This document shows positions 31,937-41,691 of a stretch of DNA of 64,000 bases, piece after piece. Location of the stretch: positions 1,302,001 through 1,366,000 of the forward strand of contig CAVSQX010000001.1 in the NCBI GenBank assembly GCA_963730225.1, written 5' to 3'. The DNA comes from CAVSQX01 sp963730225 (GTDB lineage Bacteria; Planctomycetota; Phycisphaerae; Tepidisphaerales; Tepidisphaeraceae). Numbering within the stretch: position 1 is the first letter of the stretch; each line of letters starts with the position of its first letter. The notes beneath the pieces were generated by a model that was not told where the DNA came from, ran no database searches, and saw nothing but the letters and a program-made list of their open reading frames with translations. The translations under genes were made by a program, and so were the position numbers.

Positions 31937-33700
31937 TCAGTGATCAAGACGTATGTCTCCCAGCCCGCTGGTATTTTCGCCGCCTTCGAGGCCGCCGCGG
32001 AGGCCGCGCTTTTCGGCGCGCTTGCTGCGGGCTTCCTCGCGCTGCTCTTCTTCCTGCGCCCATTGGGCACGCTTGAGCGACAGGCCGATCTTGCGCTCGT
32101 CGCTGTCGACGCGGAGAATTTTCACGTCCAGTTCCTGGCCGACTTTGAGAACGTCTTCGGGCTTCTCGATCTTCTGATCGCTGATTTCGGAGATGTGCAG
32201 CAGGCCTTCCAGGCCGGGGGCGAGTTCGACGAAGACGCCGAAATTGGCGATCTTGGTGACGTGGCCTTTGACGACCTGGCCGGGACGGTATTGCGTGGGA
32301 ATGACCGTCACCCATGGGTCTTCACTGATTTGTTTGAGGCCCAGCGCGATGCGCTGTTTACTTTGATCGACGCTGAGAACCACCGCCTGCACGTTCTCGC
32401 CTTTCTTGAGAACTTCGCTGGGATGGCCGATCTTTTTGGTCCAGGAGAGATCGCTGACGTGGAGAAGGCCGTCGATGCCTTCCTCGATTTCGACAAACGC
32501 GCCGTAGTTGGCGATGTTGCGAATCTTGCCTTCCACCACCGAGCCGGGCGGATATTTCTCGGCCACGCGCTCCCAGGGATTCTCCTCGACCTGCTTCATG
32601 CCGAGGCTGATTTCCTGTTTGTCTTTGTTGATCTCCAGAACTTTGACTTTCACCTTCTGCCCCTGGGCAACCACTTCGCTGGGATGGTTGATGCGCTTGG
32701 TCCAGGACATTTCGGAAATGTGAACCAGCCCCTCGACGCCTTCTTCGAGCTTGCAGAACGCGCCGTAGGACATGATGTTGACGACTTCAGCTTCGTGCAC
32801 CGAGCCGACGGGGTACTTGCTCTCGATATTCTCCCACGGCGAAGCGTCTTTCTGCTTCAGCCCCAGCGCGATCTTTTCCTTGTCCTTGTCGATGGAGAGA
32901 ACTTTGACTTCGATCTCCTGATCGTTCTTCAGAACTTCGCTGGGGTGATTGATTCGGCCCCACGACATGTCGGTGATGTGCAGCAAGCCGTCGATACCGC
33001 CCAGATCGATGAACGCGCCGAAGTCGGCGATGTTCTTGACGATTCCCTTGCGGACCTGGCCGATCTCCAGACTTTCCAGCGTCTTTTTCTTCATCTCCTC
33101 GCGCTGCTGCTCGATGAGCTTGCGGCGGGAGATGACGATGTTGCGGCGTTCCTCGTCGATTTTCAAAATGACCGCGTCGATGTTTCGGCCGAGCCAATCG
33201 CTGATCTCGCCGGGCCGGCGAATATCGACCTGGCTGGCGGGGAGGAAGACGGGCACGCCGATGTCCACCAGAAGGCCACCCTTGATTTTCTTGGTGACTT
33301 TTCCGCTGACGGCTTCGCCCTCCTTCTTGGACTTCATGATCGTTTCCCAGTTGATGATGCGATCAGCTTTTCGCTTGCTGATTCTCACCAACCCGCTGTC
33401 GCCTTCGACATCTTCCAGCAGCACGCGGACCTCGTCGCCGATTTTTACGTTGTCGGGTTCGTCGAATTCGCTGCGTTCGAGAATGCCTTCGCTTTTGAGC
33501 CCCAGCTCGACGACAAAATCATCGCCCGCCTGGCTGGTGACGCGGCCCTTGAGAATCGCGCCGGGAGTGAAATCCTGCACTTCGTCGCCGGCGACGAGCT
33601 TGCTGAGATCGTTGGCGGCATCGCCCAGCGCCGTGGCGACGGCGGCATTGACATCGGCATCCCAATCACCCAACGACAGAATCAAATTTTGATCGACCAT
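31937..33700 (-). CDS. rpsA: 30S ribosomal protein S1
   Basis: RNA-binding ribosomal protein that helps load mRNA on the small subunit. The 587-residue product has six S1 domains, each with the motif G-x-V-x(n)-GAF-V/I-x-L/I, for example GIVKNIADFGAFIDLGGIDGLLHI, EAEVVNIMSYGAFCKLEEGVEGLVHI and GKIRNIANYGAFVEIEEGIDGLLHV. The domains are typically separated by LSIDKDKEKIALGLKQ-type linkers. The C-terminal 40 residues are charged and Gly-rich. ATG at 33700 starts just before the acidic N-terminal segment. A long open frame on the opposite strand is only a shadow of this strongly biased gene. Confidence 0.96.
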   Translation of the reverse strand: MVDQNLILSLGDWDADVNAAVATALGDAANDLSKLVAGDEVQDFTPGAILKGRVTSQAGDDFVVELGLKSEGILERSEFDEPDNVKIGDEVRVLLEDVEGDSGLVRISKRKADRIINWETIMKSKKEGEAVSGKVTKKIKGGLLVDIGVPVFLPASQVDIRRPGEISDWLGRNIDAVILKIDEERRNIVISRRKLIEQQREEMKKKTLESLEIGQVRKGIVKNIADFGAFIDLGGIDGLLHITDMSWGRINHPSEVLKNDQEIEVKVLSIDKDKEKIALGLKQKDASPWENIESKYPVGSVHEAEVVNIMSYGAFCKLEEGVEGLVHISEMSWTKRINHPSEVVAQGQKVKVKVLEINKDKQEISLGMKQVEENPWERVAEKYPPGSVVEGKIRNIANYGAFVEIEEGIDGLLHVSDLSWTKKIGHPSEVLKKGENVQAVVLSVDQSKQRIALGLKQISEDPWVTVIPTQYRPGQVVKGHVTKIANFGVFVELAPGLEGLLHISEISDQKIEKPEDVLKVGQELDVKILRVDSDERKIGLSLKRAQWAQEEEQREEARSKRAEKRGLRGGLEGGENTSGLGDIRLDH

Positions 33701-33806
33701 GGAAATTGTTGAGGACGGGTTTGCCGTCCGAACCTAAAGTTTGCGTGGCCCAAGTTTGATTCACGCCGACCGCCACGCGCGATCGACGCAACTTTTACGA
33801 TTCGCC

Positions 33807-33825
33807 CGGGCGGAACGCCCGCCCG
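33807..33825 (-). terminator. GC hairpin downstream of manA
   Basis: CGGGCGG and CCGCCCG form a seven-base-pair stem with a five-base loop, about 45 bases past the manA stop in its direction of transcription. No U-run follows, so intrinsic termination is uncertain. Confidence 0.3.
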
Positions 33826-33869
33826 ATTGCGAACCATTCAGTATCGCCGCTCGGCGGGGGCATATCAAG

Positions 33870-34886
33870 CTAGGCGGTGGGAAACGTGACTTCGAGCCAG
33901 TTGCAATCGGTAAGCGTCTTTAGAACCGGGTTTTTCATCCCCGCCGGTAGCAGAAGCGTGTCACCAATTCTGAAATCGGTCGGCTCAACGCCCTTGCAGG
34001 TTAATTGCGCCTGTCCGTCCAACACAATCCAGATCACCGGCCGATCAAACGGAAGCTCCTGCTGCACGCCCTGAGTGAATCGGACTTTTTCCAGATTGAA
34101 ATACGGAGAAGTCACCAGACTGGTAACGGTCGTGTGCAGGCCGCCGATGTGGGCACGCTTCTGTGGCTCTTCCCTGGCGTCGAAATCGATGCATTCCAGA
34201 GCTTCCTCGACGTGCAGCTTGCGGGGCTTGCCGGTGGAGGGATCCATGCGGTTGAAATCGTAGACGCGGAATGTCGTGTCGCTGGGCGTCTGCACCTCGG
34301 CGGCGAGAATTCCCGCTCCCAGTGCATGAATGGTACCGCTTGGCAAATAGTAGCATTGGCCCTGTTTTACGACCTTGGATTGAATGTGCGATTCGACGAT
34401 GCCGGTTTCGATCGCTCGGCGGAAAATCTCCTTCGTCGTACCCGGGGTCAGGCCTTTGAGCAGACGAGCACCGGGCTCGTGCTGCACGATGTACCACGCT
34501 TCGCTTTTCAGATGAGCGTCCCGATGCGTGGCGGCGTACGCCTCATCGGGATGCACCTGAACGGACAGATCTTCCCGCGCATCGAGAAATTTGATCAGCA
34601 ACGGAAACTGGCCCGGGCCGACCAGGGGAACATCGGCCAGCAGATCGGTGCCGAATTCGGTGACCGCCCAATGCAGCGTTTTGCCGGCGTGGGGGCCATT
34701 GGCGATGGGTGAGCTGACCCAATCGGCGGATTGGTCGATGGTGCCGGGAGAAAAGTCATAAATCTCCCAGCTTTCCCCAATTAACTTCCCGGCCGGCAGG
34801 GGTTTGCCCAGAACGGTCTCCAGCTTCCGACCGCCCCACATCTTTTCGATGAACCGTGGCTTGAATTTCAATGGATAAAGCGGCAT
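33870..34886 (-). CDS. manA: mannose-6-phosphate isomerase, class I
   Basis: Zinc cupin enzyme that interconverts mannose-6-phosphate and fructose-6-phosphate, supplying GDP-mannose or letting mannose enter glycolysis. The 338-residue protein starts with LKFKPRFIEKMWGGRKLETVLGKPLP, and keeps the zinc-site motif LSVQVHPDEAYAATH (Gln and His), GARLLKGLTPGTTKE and YYLPSGTIHALGAGILAAEVQTPSDTTFRVYDF, which carries the later His and Glu ligands. The short length is that of the Bacillus-type ManA. It lies upstream of rpsA on the same strand, with a 169-bp gap. Confidence 0.94.
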   Translation of the reverse strand: MPLYPLKFKPRFIEKMWGGRKLETVLGKPLPAGKLIGESWEIYDFSPGTIDQSADWVSSPIANGPHAGKTLHWAVTEFGTDLLADVPLVGPGQFPLLIKFLDAREDLSVQVHPDEAYAATHRDAHLKSEAWYIVQHEPGARLLKGLTPGTTKEIFRRAIETGIVESHIQSKVVKQGQCYYLPSGTIHALGAGILAAEVQTPSDTTFRVYDFNRMDPSTGKPRKLHVEEALECIDFDAREEPQKRAHIGGLHTTVTSLVTSPYFNLEKVRFTQGVQQELPFDRPVIWIVLDGQAQLTCKGVEPTDFRIGDTLLLPAGMKNPVLKTLTDCNWLEVTFPTA

Positions 34887-34955
34887 CGGACGGTCCTGGG
34901 AGTTTAATTCCGATCAATCCTATCTGTAATTCTGGTTTTGGGGTATGATGGAGCC

Positions 34956-35978
34956 ATGCGAATGGAGTTCTGGGTCATTCTGGCGGCGATTTTCGCCTCC
35001 GGATGCTCAAAAAGCGACAATTCGACTTCGGCCGCACAGGGGGCCGATTCGTCGTTGGCCGAGGTTCGGCTGGGATTCTTCCCGAATTTGACGCACGGTC
35101 AAGCGGTTCTGGGGGTCGCCTCGGGTGACTTTGCGGCGGCGGTGGCGCCGGCGAAGTTCACGCCGCAGCAATTCAATGCCGGGCCGTTTTTGATTGAGGG
35201 ATTGCTGCATCATCTGATCGATATCGGCTATGTCGGTCCCGGGCCGGCCATCAGCGGGTTTGCCGCCAGCCAGGGCCAGGGGCTGCGGGTTATCAGCGGA
35301 GCGGCCGAAAACGGAGTAATCATCGTGGCTCGAAAAGATTCGGGGATCAATTCGCTGGCCGATCTGGCCGGGAAAAAGCTGGCGACGCCGCAGCGGGCCA
35401 ACACGCAGGACATCGCGGCCAGGCATTATCTCCAATCGGTTCTGCACGAAGCGAATCTGGATAATGTGCTTCCGATTCCCAATGCCGATCAGGCGGGGAT
35501 GATGGAGCGCGGGGATATCGATGCCGCATGGACGCCGGAGCCGTGGGGTTCGATGCTAATTTCGCAGACGGGTGCGAAGCTGATCGCCCAGGAAAAAGAT
35601 CTGTGGCCGCAGCATCAGTTTTCGCTCACCGTCATTGTGACGACGCCGGAATTTCTCGCCGCGCATCCGGATGTCGTGGAGAAGATTCTGCGTGTGAATC
35701 ACATCTGGACGCAGCGGCTGAACGACAATCCGCAGAAATATGTTCCGCAACTGGAAGATGCGCTGGCGAAATTCACGGGCAAGCATCTGCCGCCGGGCAT
35801 CACGGCCGAGGCCCTGGGACGGGTGAAGTTCAGCGAGGATGCGTCGGAAGAAACATTTGCGGCCAACGCGCAGTGGGCGTTTGATCTGGGGTTCACCAAA
35901 CAGAAGTCCGACCTGAGCGGATTGATGGACTTGAATCTGTTGCACAAGATTGGAAGCGAAACGACAACGCAGCCGTGA
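34956..35978 (+). CDS. ABC transporter substrate-binding lipoprotein (SsuA/NrtA-like)
   Basis: Solute-binding lipoprotein of about 340 residues for an aliphatic-sulfonate, nitrate or taurine-type importer. The lipoprotein signal ends at IFASGCSKSD, so the protein is lipid-anchored. The mature domain has the NMT1/THI5-like pattern: VRLGFFPNLTHGQAVLGVASGDF, ENGVIIVARKDSGINSLADLAGKKLATPQRANTQD and ADQAGMMERGDIDAAWTPEPWG. The substrate cannot be told. ATG at 34956 and a second at 34962 are both possible; GGAG fits the second better. ATPase and permease genes follow in the same operon. Confidence 0.9.
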   Translation: MRMEFWVILAAIFASGCSKSDNSTSAAQGADSSLAEVRLGFFPNLTHGQAVLGVASGDFAAAVAPAKFTPQQFNAGPFLIEGLLHHLIDIGYVGPGPAISGFAASQGQGLRVISGAAENGVIIVARKDSGINSLADLAGKKLATPQRANTQDIAARHYLQSVLHEANLDNVLPIPNADQAGMMERGDIDAAWTPEPWGSMLISQTGAKLIAQEKDLWPQHQFSLTVIVTTPEFLAAHPDVVEKILRVNHIWTQRLNDNPQKYVPQLEDALAKFTGKHLPPGITAEALGRVKFSEDASEETFAANAQWAFDLGFTKQKSDLSGLMDLNLLHKIGSETTTQP

Positions 35979-35994
35979 TCCCCGGAGAGATTCC

Positions 35995-36900
35995 ATGAGC
36001 GTGATCGAACAATTCGCCGCGACGCCGAGCACTTTGCAGCCGACCAGCGGAGCGACGGCGGCGCGCGGCCGGCTGGTGCTGGATGCAATCGACAAAAACT
36101 TCGACGGCTCGGCGGTGGCCGCGCTGCGCGGCGTGAGCATCACGACGCAGCCGGGAGAATTTCTGGTCGTGGTCGGGCCCAGCGGATGCGGAAAGAGCAC
36201 GCTGTTGAACGTGGCGGCGGGCATGATCGCGCCGGATCGCGGCACGGTGGCACTGGACGGTGAGACGGTGCACTCGCCCGGCCCGCAGCGGGCGATGGTT
36301 TTTCAGGATCATGGGCTGTTTCCGTGGCTCACAGCACAGCAGAACGTCGAATTCGGCCTGCGAATGGGCGGCATGAGCAAAGGCGAGCGGCGCGATCGAG
36401 CGGCCGCCGCTTTGAAGATGACGCATCTGCACGGCAGCGGGAACAAGTTGGTGCACGAATTATCCGGCGGGATGCGGCAGCGCGTCGCCATCGCACGGGC
36501 TTTGGTGATGGACCCGGCGCTGCTGCTAATGGATGAGCCGTTTGCCGCTTTGGACGCGCAAACCCGCACGCTGATGCACACGGAACTGGAGGATTTATGG
36601 TGCCGGACCAGAAAGACGATTTTATTTGTGACGCATTCGGTGGGAGAAGCCGTGCGGCTGGCGGATCGGATCATCGTGATGCATGCGCATCCCGGTCGGG
36701 TTCGCCGGCAGATTCTGGTGCCGCTGTCGCACCCGCGCGATTTTGACAGCAAGCAGATGGCCGAGTTGATTCATCTGGTGCGAACCGAAATTGAGGAAGA
36801 GGTAAATCGTGTCAACGCCGCGCTGGCGAAAGATCAGTGGCAGCCTCAAACGGCTGATGCTCTGGGTGGTGATTCTGGGCATCTGGGAGGCGGCATATAG
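35995..36900 (+). CDS. ABC transporter ATP-binding protein (SsuB/TauB-like)
   Basis: Cytosolic ATPase of 301 residues that powers the importer. Walker A is VVGPSGCGKSTLL, the signature is HELSGGMRQRVAIARAL, Walker B is LLLMDEPFAALDAQTR, and the H-loop is ILFVTHSVGEAVRLADR. A 35-residue N-terminal extension is Ala/Thr-rich. GGAGAG lies before ATG at 35995. Its 3' end overlaps the permease gene by 92 bp, an unusually long overlap that argues for coupled translation, though the ATPase C-terminus there looks unconserved. Confidence 0.94.
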   Translation: MSVIEQFAATPSTLQPTSGATAARGRLVLDAIDKNFDGSAVAALRGVSITTQPGEFLVVVGPSGCGKSTLLNVAAGMIAPDRGTVALDGETVHSPGPQRAMVFQDHGLFPWLTAQQNVEFGLRMGGMSKGERRDRAAAALKMTHLHGSGNKLVHELSGGMRQRVAIARALVMDPALLLMDEPFAALDAQTRTLMHTELEDLWCRTRKTILFVTHSVGEAVRLADRIIVMHAHPGRVRRQILVPLSHPRDFDSKQMAELIHLVRTEIEEEVNRVNAALAKDQWQPQTADALGGDSGHLGGGI

Positions 36901-37675
36901 AACCATCGGCTGGCACCCGTGGATATTTCCGGCGCCGAGTCAGATCGCCGACTCGCTGCTTGATATGCTCAACATCCACACGGGCTTCGGCCAGCCGCTG
37001 CATCCGGGTTGGCCGCGCGCGGTGGGCGAAGCGGCCGGGGGAAGTGTTATTTCCAGCCAGTTGGTCGTGGGAATCCTGGTCAGTGCGATCCGGTTGATCG
37101 TCGGTTTTTCCATCAGCGTGGCGCTGGGCTCGCTGCTGGGCGCGCTGATGTGGCGATTCGAATCGCTCGATGAATTTCTCGGGCCGTTTTTTCTCGGATT
37201 GCAGACGCTGCCCAGCGTCTGCTGGGTGCCGCTGGCGATCATCGCGTTTCATCTCACCGAATCGGCCGTACTTTTCGTGCTGGTGATGGGAAGTGTTTTT
37301 GCGATTGCCATCTCGCTGCGCGACGGCCTGCGCACGATTCCACCGCTGTATCAGCGGGCCGGGCGGATGCTCGGCGCGGGGGGCTGGCGGTTGTATCGCT
37401 ACGTGCTGATTCCCGCCTCGCTGCCGGCGCTGGCCAGCGGCTTGCGGCAGGGATTCAGCTTCGCATGGCGATCGCTGATGGGGGCGGAATTCGTCTTCGT
37501 GATCGAGCGTCACGGGGTGGGATTTCTGCTTCAGGAAGGGCGCGATTTCAACGACGTGGCCCAGGTGATCGGCATCATGATCGTGATGGTGGTGCTGGGA
37601 ATGCTGGCGGATCGGCTGGCGTTTGCCAAGCTGGAGAACAGCGTGTATCGTCGCTTCGGCTTGGCCGGCATGTGA
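36809..37675 (+). CDS. ABC transporter permease (SsuC-like)
   Basis: Inner-membrane subunit of the SsuABC-type importer, 288 residues, about six helices. The BPD permease loop is DGLRTIPPLYQRAGRMLGAGGWRLYRYVLIPASLPALASGL, with the EAA-type motif preceding the coupling helix, and FAWRSLMGAEFVFV is characteristic of the sulfonate/nitrate branch. The start is GTG at 36809, with GAGG seven bases upstream, inside the ATPase gene. smpB starts four bases after its stop, but this may only be chance packing. Confidence 0.9.
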   Translation: MSTPRWRKISGSLKRLMLWVVILGIWEAAYRTIGWHPWIFPAPSQIADSLLDMLNIHTGFGQPLHPGWPRAVGEAAGGSVISSQLVVGILVSAIRLIVGFSISVALGSLLGALMWRFESLDEFLGPFFLGLQTLPSVCWVPLAIIAFHLTESAVLFVLVMGSVFAIAISLRDGLRTIPPLYQRAGRMLGAGGWRLYRYVLIPASLPALASGLRQGFSFAWRSLMGAEFVFVIERHGVGFLLQEGRDFNDVAQVIGIMIVMVVLGMLADRLAFAKLENSVYRRFGLAGM

Positions 37676-37679
37676 AACG

Positions 37680-38140
37680 ATGGATGAGAAAACCGCGCGC
37701 ATCACCAATCGGCGGGCGCTGCACGATTATTTCATCACGCACAAAATCGAGTGCGGCATGGTGCTGGTCGGCAGCGAAGTGAAAAGCCTGCGCACGGGCA
37801 CGCCCAATTGCAGCAATCCTTCGCCCGGATCGAAAACGGCTTGCTGATTCTGCACAATTGCCATATCGATCCGTACGAAATGGCTTCGATTGTTTACAAT
37901 CACGAGCCGCTGCGCAATCGAAAATTGCTGGTGCACAAGCGCGAGCTACGCCGATTGCAACAGGAACTGGAAACCCGGGGCACGACGCTGATCCCGCTTT
38001 CGATTTATTTCAAGGACGGATTGGCCAAGTTGGAACTGGGCGTGGCCCGGGGCAAACAGCAGTTCGACAAGCGGGCGACGATCAAGAAAAAAGAACAGGA
38101 TCGTGAATTGCGCCGCCGCACCATGACCCATCGCCACTGA
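37680..38140 (+). pseudogene. smpB: SsrA-binding protein with a one-base frameshift
   Basis: Partner of tmRNA in ribosome rescue. The first 40 residues (KTARITNRRALHDYFITHKI, then ECGMVLVGSEVKSLRTG) are in one frame and the rest (HAQLQQSFARIENGLLILHNCHIDPY and LVHKREL, then the basic tail KKKEQDRELRRRTMTHRH) in another. A base is missing within GGG at 37796-37798; restoring it gives 153 residues, the family length. The motifs on both sides are intact, and smpB is rarely lost, so a sequence error is likely. ATG at 37680 begins the conserved start. Confidence 0.88.
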
Positions 38141-38146
38141 AACGTC

Positions 38147-38875
38147 ATGACACCCGACCCGATCCGAAAAGTTTCCATCGTCATTCCGATTTACAACGAA
38201 GAAGCGACCGTGCAGGAACTGGTCGCACAGGTGGTCAACGCGCCGCTGTGGCCGGGACTGACCCGGCAGATTATCTGCGTCAACGATTGCTCGAATGACG
38301 GCACCGCCGCCAAGCTCGATGCGCTTCCGACTCTATTTCCCTCAGTGGAATTTCGCATTAGCCACAAGACGGTCAATCAGGGAAAAGGGGCGGCGCTGCG
38401 AGACGGATTCAAACTTGCCGACGGCGACATTTTGATCGTTCAGGATGCCGACCTGGAATACGATCCGCACGATTATCCCAAGCTTATCGAGCCGATCGTT
38501 TCGGATAAAGCGGATGTCGTCTATGGCTCGCGCTTCATTGGCGAGCCGCACCGCGTGCTCTATTACTGGCACACGCTGGGAAATAAATTCCTCACGTCGT
38601 TCAGCAACATGTTCACCAATCTGAATCTGACCGACATGGAGGTTTGCTACAAAGTTTTTCGCAAGAGCGTGCTGGACCGGATTCAGCTCAAGTGCAATCG
38701 CTTCGGATTCGAGCCGGAAATCACCGCGAAGATCGCCAAGTATCGGCCCCGCCTGCGAATTTACGAGGTGGGCGTGGCCTACTACGGCCGCAGCTACGAA
38801 GAAGGCAAAAAAATCACCTGGAAGGACGGCGTCAAGGCGGCTCTGACGATCATCCGGTTCAGGTTTGTTGATTGA
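38147..38875 (+). CDS. GT2 family glycosyltransferase (polyprenyl-phosphate sugar synthase-like)
   Basis: Cytoplasmic GT-A enzyme of 242 residues resembling dolichyl-phosphate glucose/mannose synthases, which transfer a sugar from a nucleotide donor onto a lipid phosphate. Motifs are VSIVIPIYNEEATVQELV, ICVNDCSNDGT, the KGAALRDGFKLADGDILIVQDADLEYDP stretch with the metal-binding DAD, and VVYGSRF. The conserved C-terminal block GFEPEITAKIAK followed by VGVAYYGRSYEEGKKITWKDG is diagnostic of this branch. It could supply the lipid-linked sugar for the GT39 at 6238. It follows smpB by six bases. Confidence 0.92.
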   Translation: MTPDPIRKVSIVIPIYNEEATVQELVAQVVNAPLWPGLTRQIICVNDCSNDGTAAKLDALPTLFPSVEFRISHKTVNQGKGAALRDGFKLADGDILIVQDADLEYDPHDYPKLIEPIVSDKADVVYGSRFIGEPHRVLYYWHTLGNKFLTSFSNMFTNLNLTDMEVCYKVFRKSVLDRIQLKCNRFGFEPEITAKIAKYRPRLRIYEVGVAYYGRSYEEGKKITWKDGVKAALTIIRFRFVD

Positions 38876-38898
38876 ACAACTTCACACCGGATACCGCG

Positions 38899-40531
38899 TC
38901 ACCTCGATCGGCCGGCGAAGCTTCGCTGCGATCGGCGGGCTTGCCAATTCAGCGCCCAAGCTTTAGGCCCCAGCGTCACCGAAAGAATATCCGCACCGCG
39001 GGCATCCACTTGCCGGGCGAAAAGCAATCCCAGGGCGATGATCGCGCCGCTGACAAACCCGCCCAAATGGGCGGCGTGAGCGACGTGATCGCTCTGATCA
39101 AGTCCAAAAGCGTGCAAAACCGTCGGCAGCCCGTCATTGAATGCGATCCAAAGCACCAGCAGCCAAAACCCCGACATGCGAAACGTTTTGAACAGCATGC
39201 GCCACCCCGTGAGCAGTCCGCCACGAAACCAGACGGCCATATGCACGCGCTGAACGGGAAAGAAAATAAAATACATGCCGGCCAGGCCCATGATCGCGCC
39301 GCTGGCGCCAATGGCCGGCCGAAGAGGTCCCCTCCATTCCGCGATCGCATACGCCCCGCTCGCGCAAACCGCCAGCACCGGATACAGAATCGCCATCTTC
39401 CAATTGCCGATCAGCTCGTTGACGCGCAGTCCAAAGACCAGCAGAAACACCAGGTTTCCCGCCAGGTGAATAATTCCCGCGTGCAGAAATGCGTTGGTCA
39501 GCAATTGGTACCAATGGAATTCGCCCAGATCCTGTTCCTGCTGAGCGGCGGCCTGACGAATCTCGTCTCGAAGCTTGTCGTAGTCGGTCGATTCTGGAAT
39601 CGTGCCTCCGCGCGCCCGTATTCGTTCCAGGAACCGCTGGAGAACCGCGTCCGGATCATGCTGGATCGCTTCGAGGCGCTTCACTTCGGCCTGCCGATCG
39701 CCGACCCACAATTTCCAGTTGATTAACTCCGGCGGGGTTCGCCCGCCGTTACCGATGGTGCCGAGATAAACGAAGGCGCTGATGGCAACGGTGATGCCGG
39801 TGATCGCCCACGTCGCGCGCAGGCTTCTGTGTGCCAAACGCTTCGGAGGCGACCGGCGATATTCCCAGCGGCATGAACCAACTGACGACACGAAGCCAGG
39901 TTCGGGCACGCATGGCGACCTCGTCTTCATCGAGGTGTTTGCTCGTAACCAGTGGCCGGCGCGTCTTGAGATCCAGGCCGCAGGTGATGCAGATTTGCGT
40001 ATTGGCCGGATACGTCACGCCGCAGGACGTACAGGTGATTCCGCTCCCCGGCGGCACCGGCTCTGCCGCCACGGCGGCGGGAAATCCGACGGCAAATCTC
40101 AGCTTGTAATCGCCGATCTGCACCGTGTCGCCGTCGCGCAGCTCCGCTTCGGTGGTTTTGACGCCATTCACGACGACGCCGTTGCGGCTATTGGTGTCGA
40201 GAATCTTCCAGCGCGACGGACCGAAATCGAGCCGAACCAATTTGGCGTGCGTGCGGGAGACCATCGTCCCGGGCAGAATGATCTTGCGATCATCGAGCTT
40301 GCCGATCGTCAGGTCGCTGGCTCCGCCCAGGGCGACCGAATCGCCCACGGAATCGGGCCCGGCGAGGAAGACCAGTCGGGCATCGAAATCTCCCAGCGCG
40401 GCGTCATCGGTGACCGCCTCGGAGGAAGCGATCCGCACGTGCTTTCCGCAGGTTTTGCACGACACGGCGGCGCCCACCGCCGAAACGTCGGCCTGCACCG
40501 TGCGCCCGCAATTGCAAAGCGTTTCAATCAT
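38899..40531 (-). pseudogene. FHA/zinc-ribbon/rhomboid fusion protein with a frameshift
   Basis: Corrected product of 543 residues. In order: an N-terminal zinc ribbon (CNCG and CKTCG, residues 6-28); an FHA domain (GTMVSRTHAKLVRL and DTNSRNGVVVNGVKT, about 55-155) that would bind phosphothreonine; a second zinc ribbon (CTSCGVTYPANTQICITCG); and a rhomboid protease domain with the Ser in IGASGAIMGLAGMYF and the His in HAAHLGGFVSGA. The FHA and rhomboid parts are in different frames; an extra T in the run at 39836-39838 (AAA on the plus strand) explains this. The cytosolic FHA part and membrane protease part may link protein phosphorylation to intramembrane cleavage. ATG at 40531. Confidence 0.78.
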
Positions 40532-40695
40532 TCCCCGCGCCCCGATTTGAATTCCCGACCGGTATGATAATCTACCGCCCGGCGCGTCCGCAAATCAATC
40601 TGCGTTTCGCCGGGAGAGCGACGCGGCGATAATGTTATTAAGCCCGCTTCCGCGCCGTTCCGATAAACAATGGACGGCTAAAAAGGACACCGATC

Positions 40696-41637
40696 ATGCG
40701 CATTCTGGTCAGCGGAGGAGCTGGATTCCTCGCATCGCATTTGACCGATCTGCTTCTGTCGCAGCGACACAGCGTCGTCGGCGTCGATAATTTCATCACC
40801 GGCAAACGGCAAAACATTGAGCACCTGAAAAACCACAAGCAATACCAATTCATCGAAGCGGACGTGATTCAACCGCTGAAAATCGACGGGTCGATCGATC
40901 GCATCTATCACATGGCCAGCCCCGCGTCGCCGATTGGATACGTCAAACATCAGATCGCCACGATCAAAGTCAACAGCCAGGGAACCTGGAACCTGTTGGA
41001 GCTGTCGCTGGAAAAAAAATCGCGCTTCCTGATGGCCAGCACCAGCGAATGCTACGGCGACCCGGCCGTCAATCCGCAGCGCGAAGATTACTGGGGCAAC
41101 GTCAACCCCATCGGCCTGCGCAGCATGTACGATGAGCCCAAGCGATTCAGCGAAGCCTGCACCATGGCCTACCACCGCGAGCGCGGCGCCGACACCCGCA
41201 TCATCCGCATCTTCAACACCTACGGCCCGCGCATGGACCCGTACGACGGCCGAGTCGTCATCAGCTTCATTCGCCAGGCTCTCAACGACGAGCCGCTGAC
41301 CGTGTTCGGCGACGGCTCGCAGACGCGCAGCTTGTGTTACGTCACCGATCTGGTACGCGGAATCAATCTGGTGATGGAGAACGACTTCATCGAGCCGATC
41401 AATCTTGGAAATCCGGAAGAAGTGACGATTCTTCAGATCGCGCACGACATTCTGTCGCTGATTCCGCAGAGCAAGAGCCAGATCACGCACCACCCGATGC
41501 CGCCGGACGATCCGCGCGTGCGATGTCCGGATATTTCCCGGGCCAAACAAATTCTCGGATGGACGCCGACCGTGCCGCGCAAAGAGGGGCTGAAAAAGAT
41601 GATCGAGTTTTACCGGGAGCAGTTGGTGAAGGGGTAA
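40696..41637 (+). CDS. UDP-glucuronate decarboxylase-like NAD-dependent epimerase/dehydratase
   Basis: Extended SDR enzyme of 313 residues. It resembles UDP-xylose synthase, which makes UDP-xylose from UDP-glucuronate for surface polysaccharides. The NAD motif is VSGGAGFLASHL (residues 5-16). MASTSECYGDPAVNPQ, then SMYDEPKRFSEACTMAYHRE, has the catalytic Tyr-x3-Lys, and TRIIRIFNTYGPRMDPYDGRVVISF follows the UXS pattern. SGDGSQTRS-like FGDGSQTRSLCYVTDLVRG is also typical. AAGGA lies before the ATG. It is divergent from the FHA-rhomboid gene. Confidence 0.92.
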   Translation: MRILVSGGAGFLASHLTDLLLSQRHSVVGVDNFITGKRQNIEHLKNHKQYQFIEADVIQPLKIDGSIDRIYHMASPASPIGYVKHQIATIKVNSQGTWNLLELSLEKKSRFLMASTSECYGDPAVNPQREDYWGNVNPIGLRSMYDEPKRFSEACTMAYHRERGADTRIIRIFNTYGPRMDPYDGRVVISFIRQALNDEPLTVFGDGSQTRSLCYVTDLVRGINLVMENDFIEPINLGNPEEVTILQIAHDILSLIPQSKSQITHHPMPPDDPRVRCPDISRAKQILGWTPTVPRKEGLKKMIEFYREQLVKG

Positions 41638-41691
41638 GGAAGTGAAGACCGTCCTTGCTCGCGCAACCGCAGAGCGGATATCATTAAGTGA

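Noticed and set aside
31940..33712. Open frame of 590 codons opposite rpsA
   Set aside because: It is the antisense shadow of the S1 gene; the repeated phrases reflect the six S1 domains read backwards.
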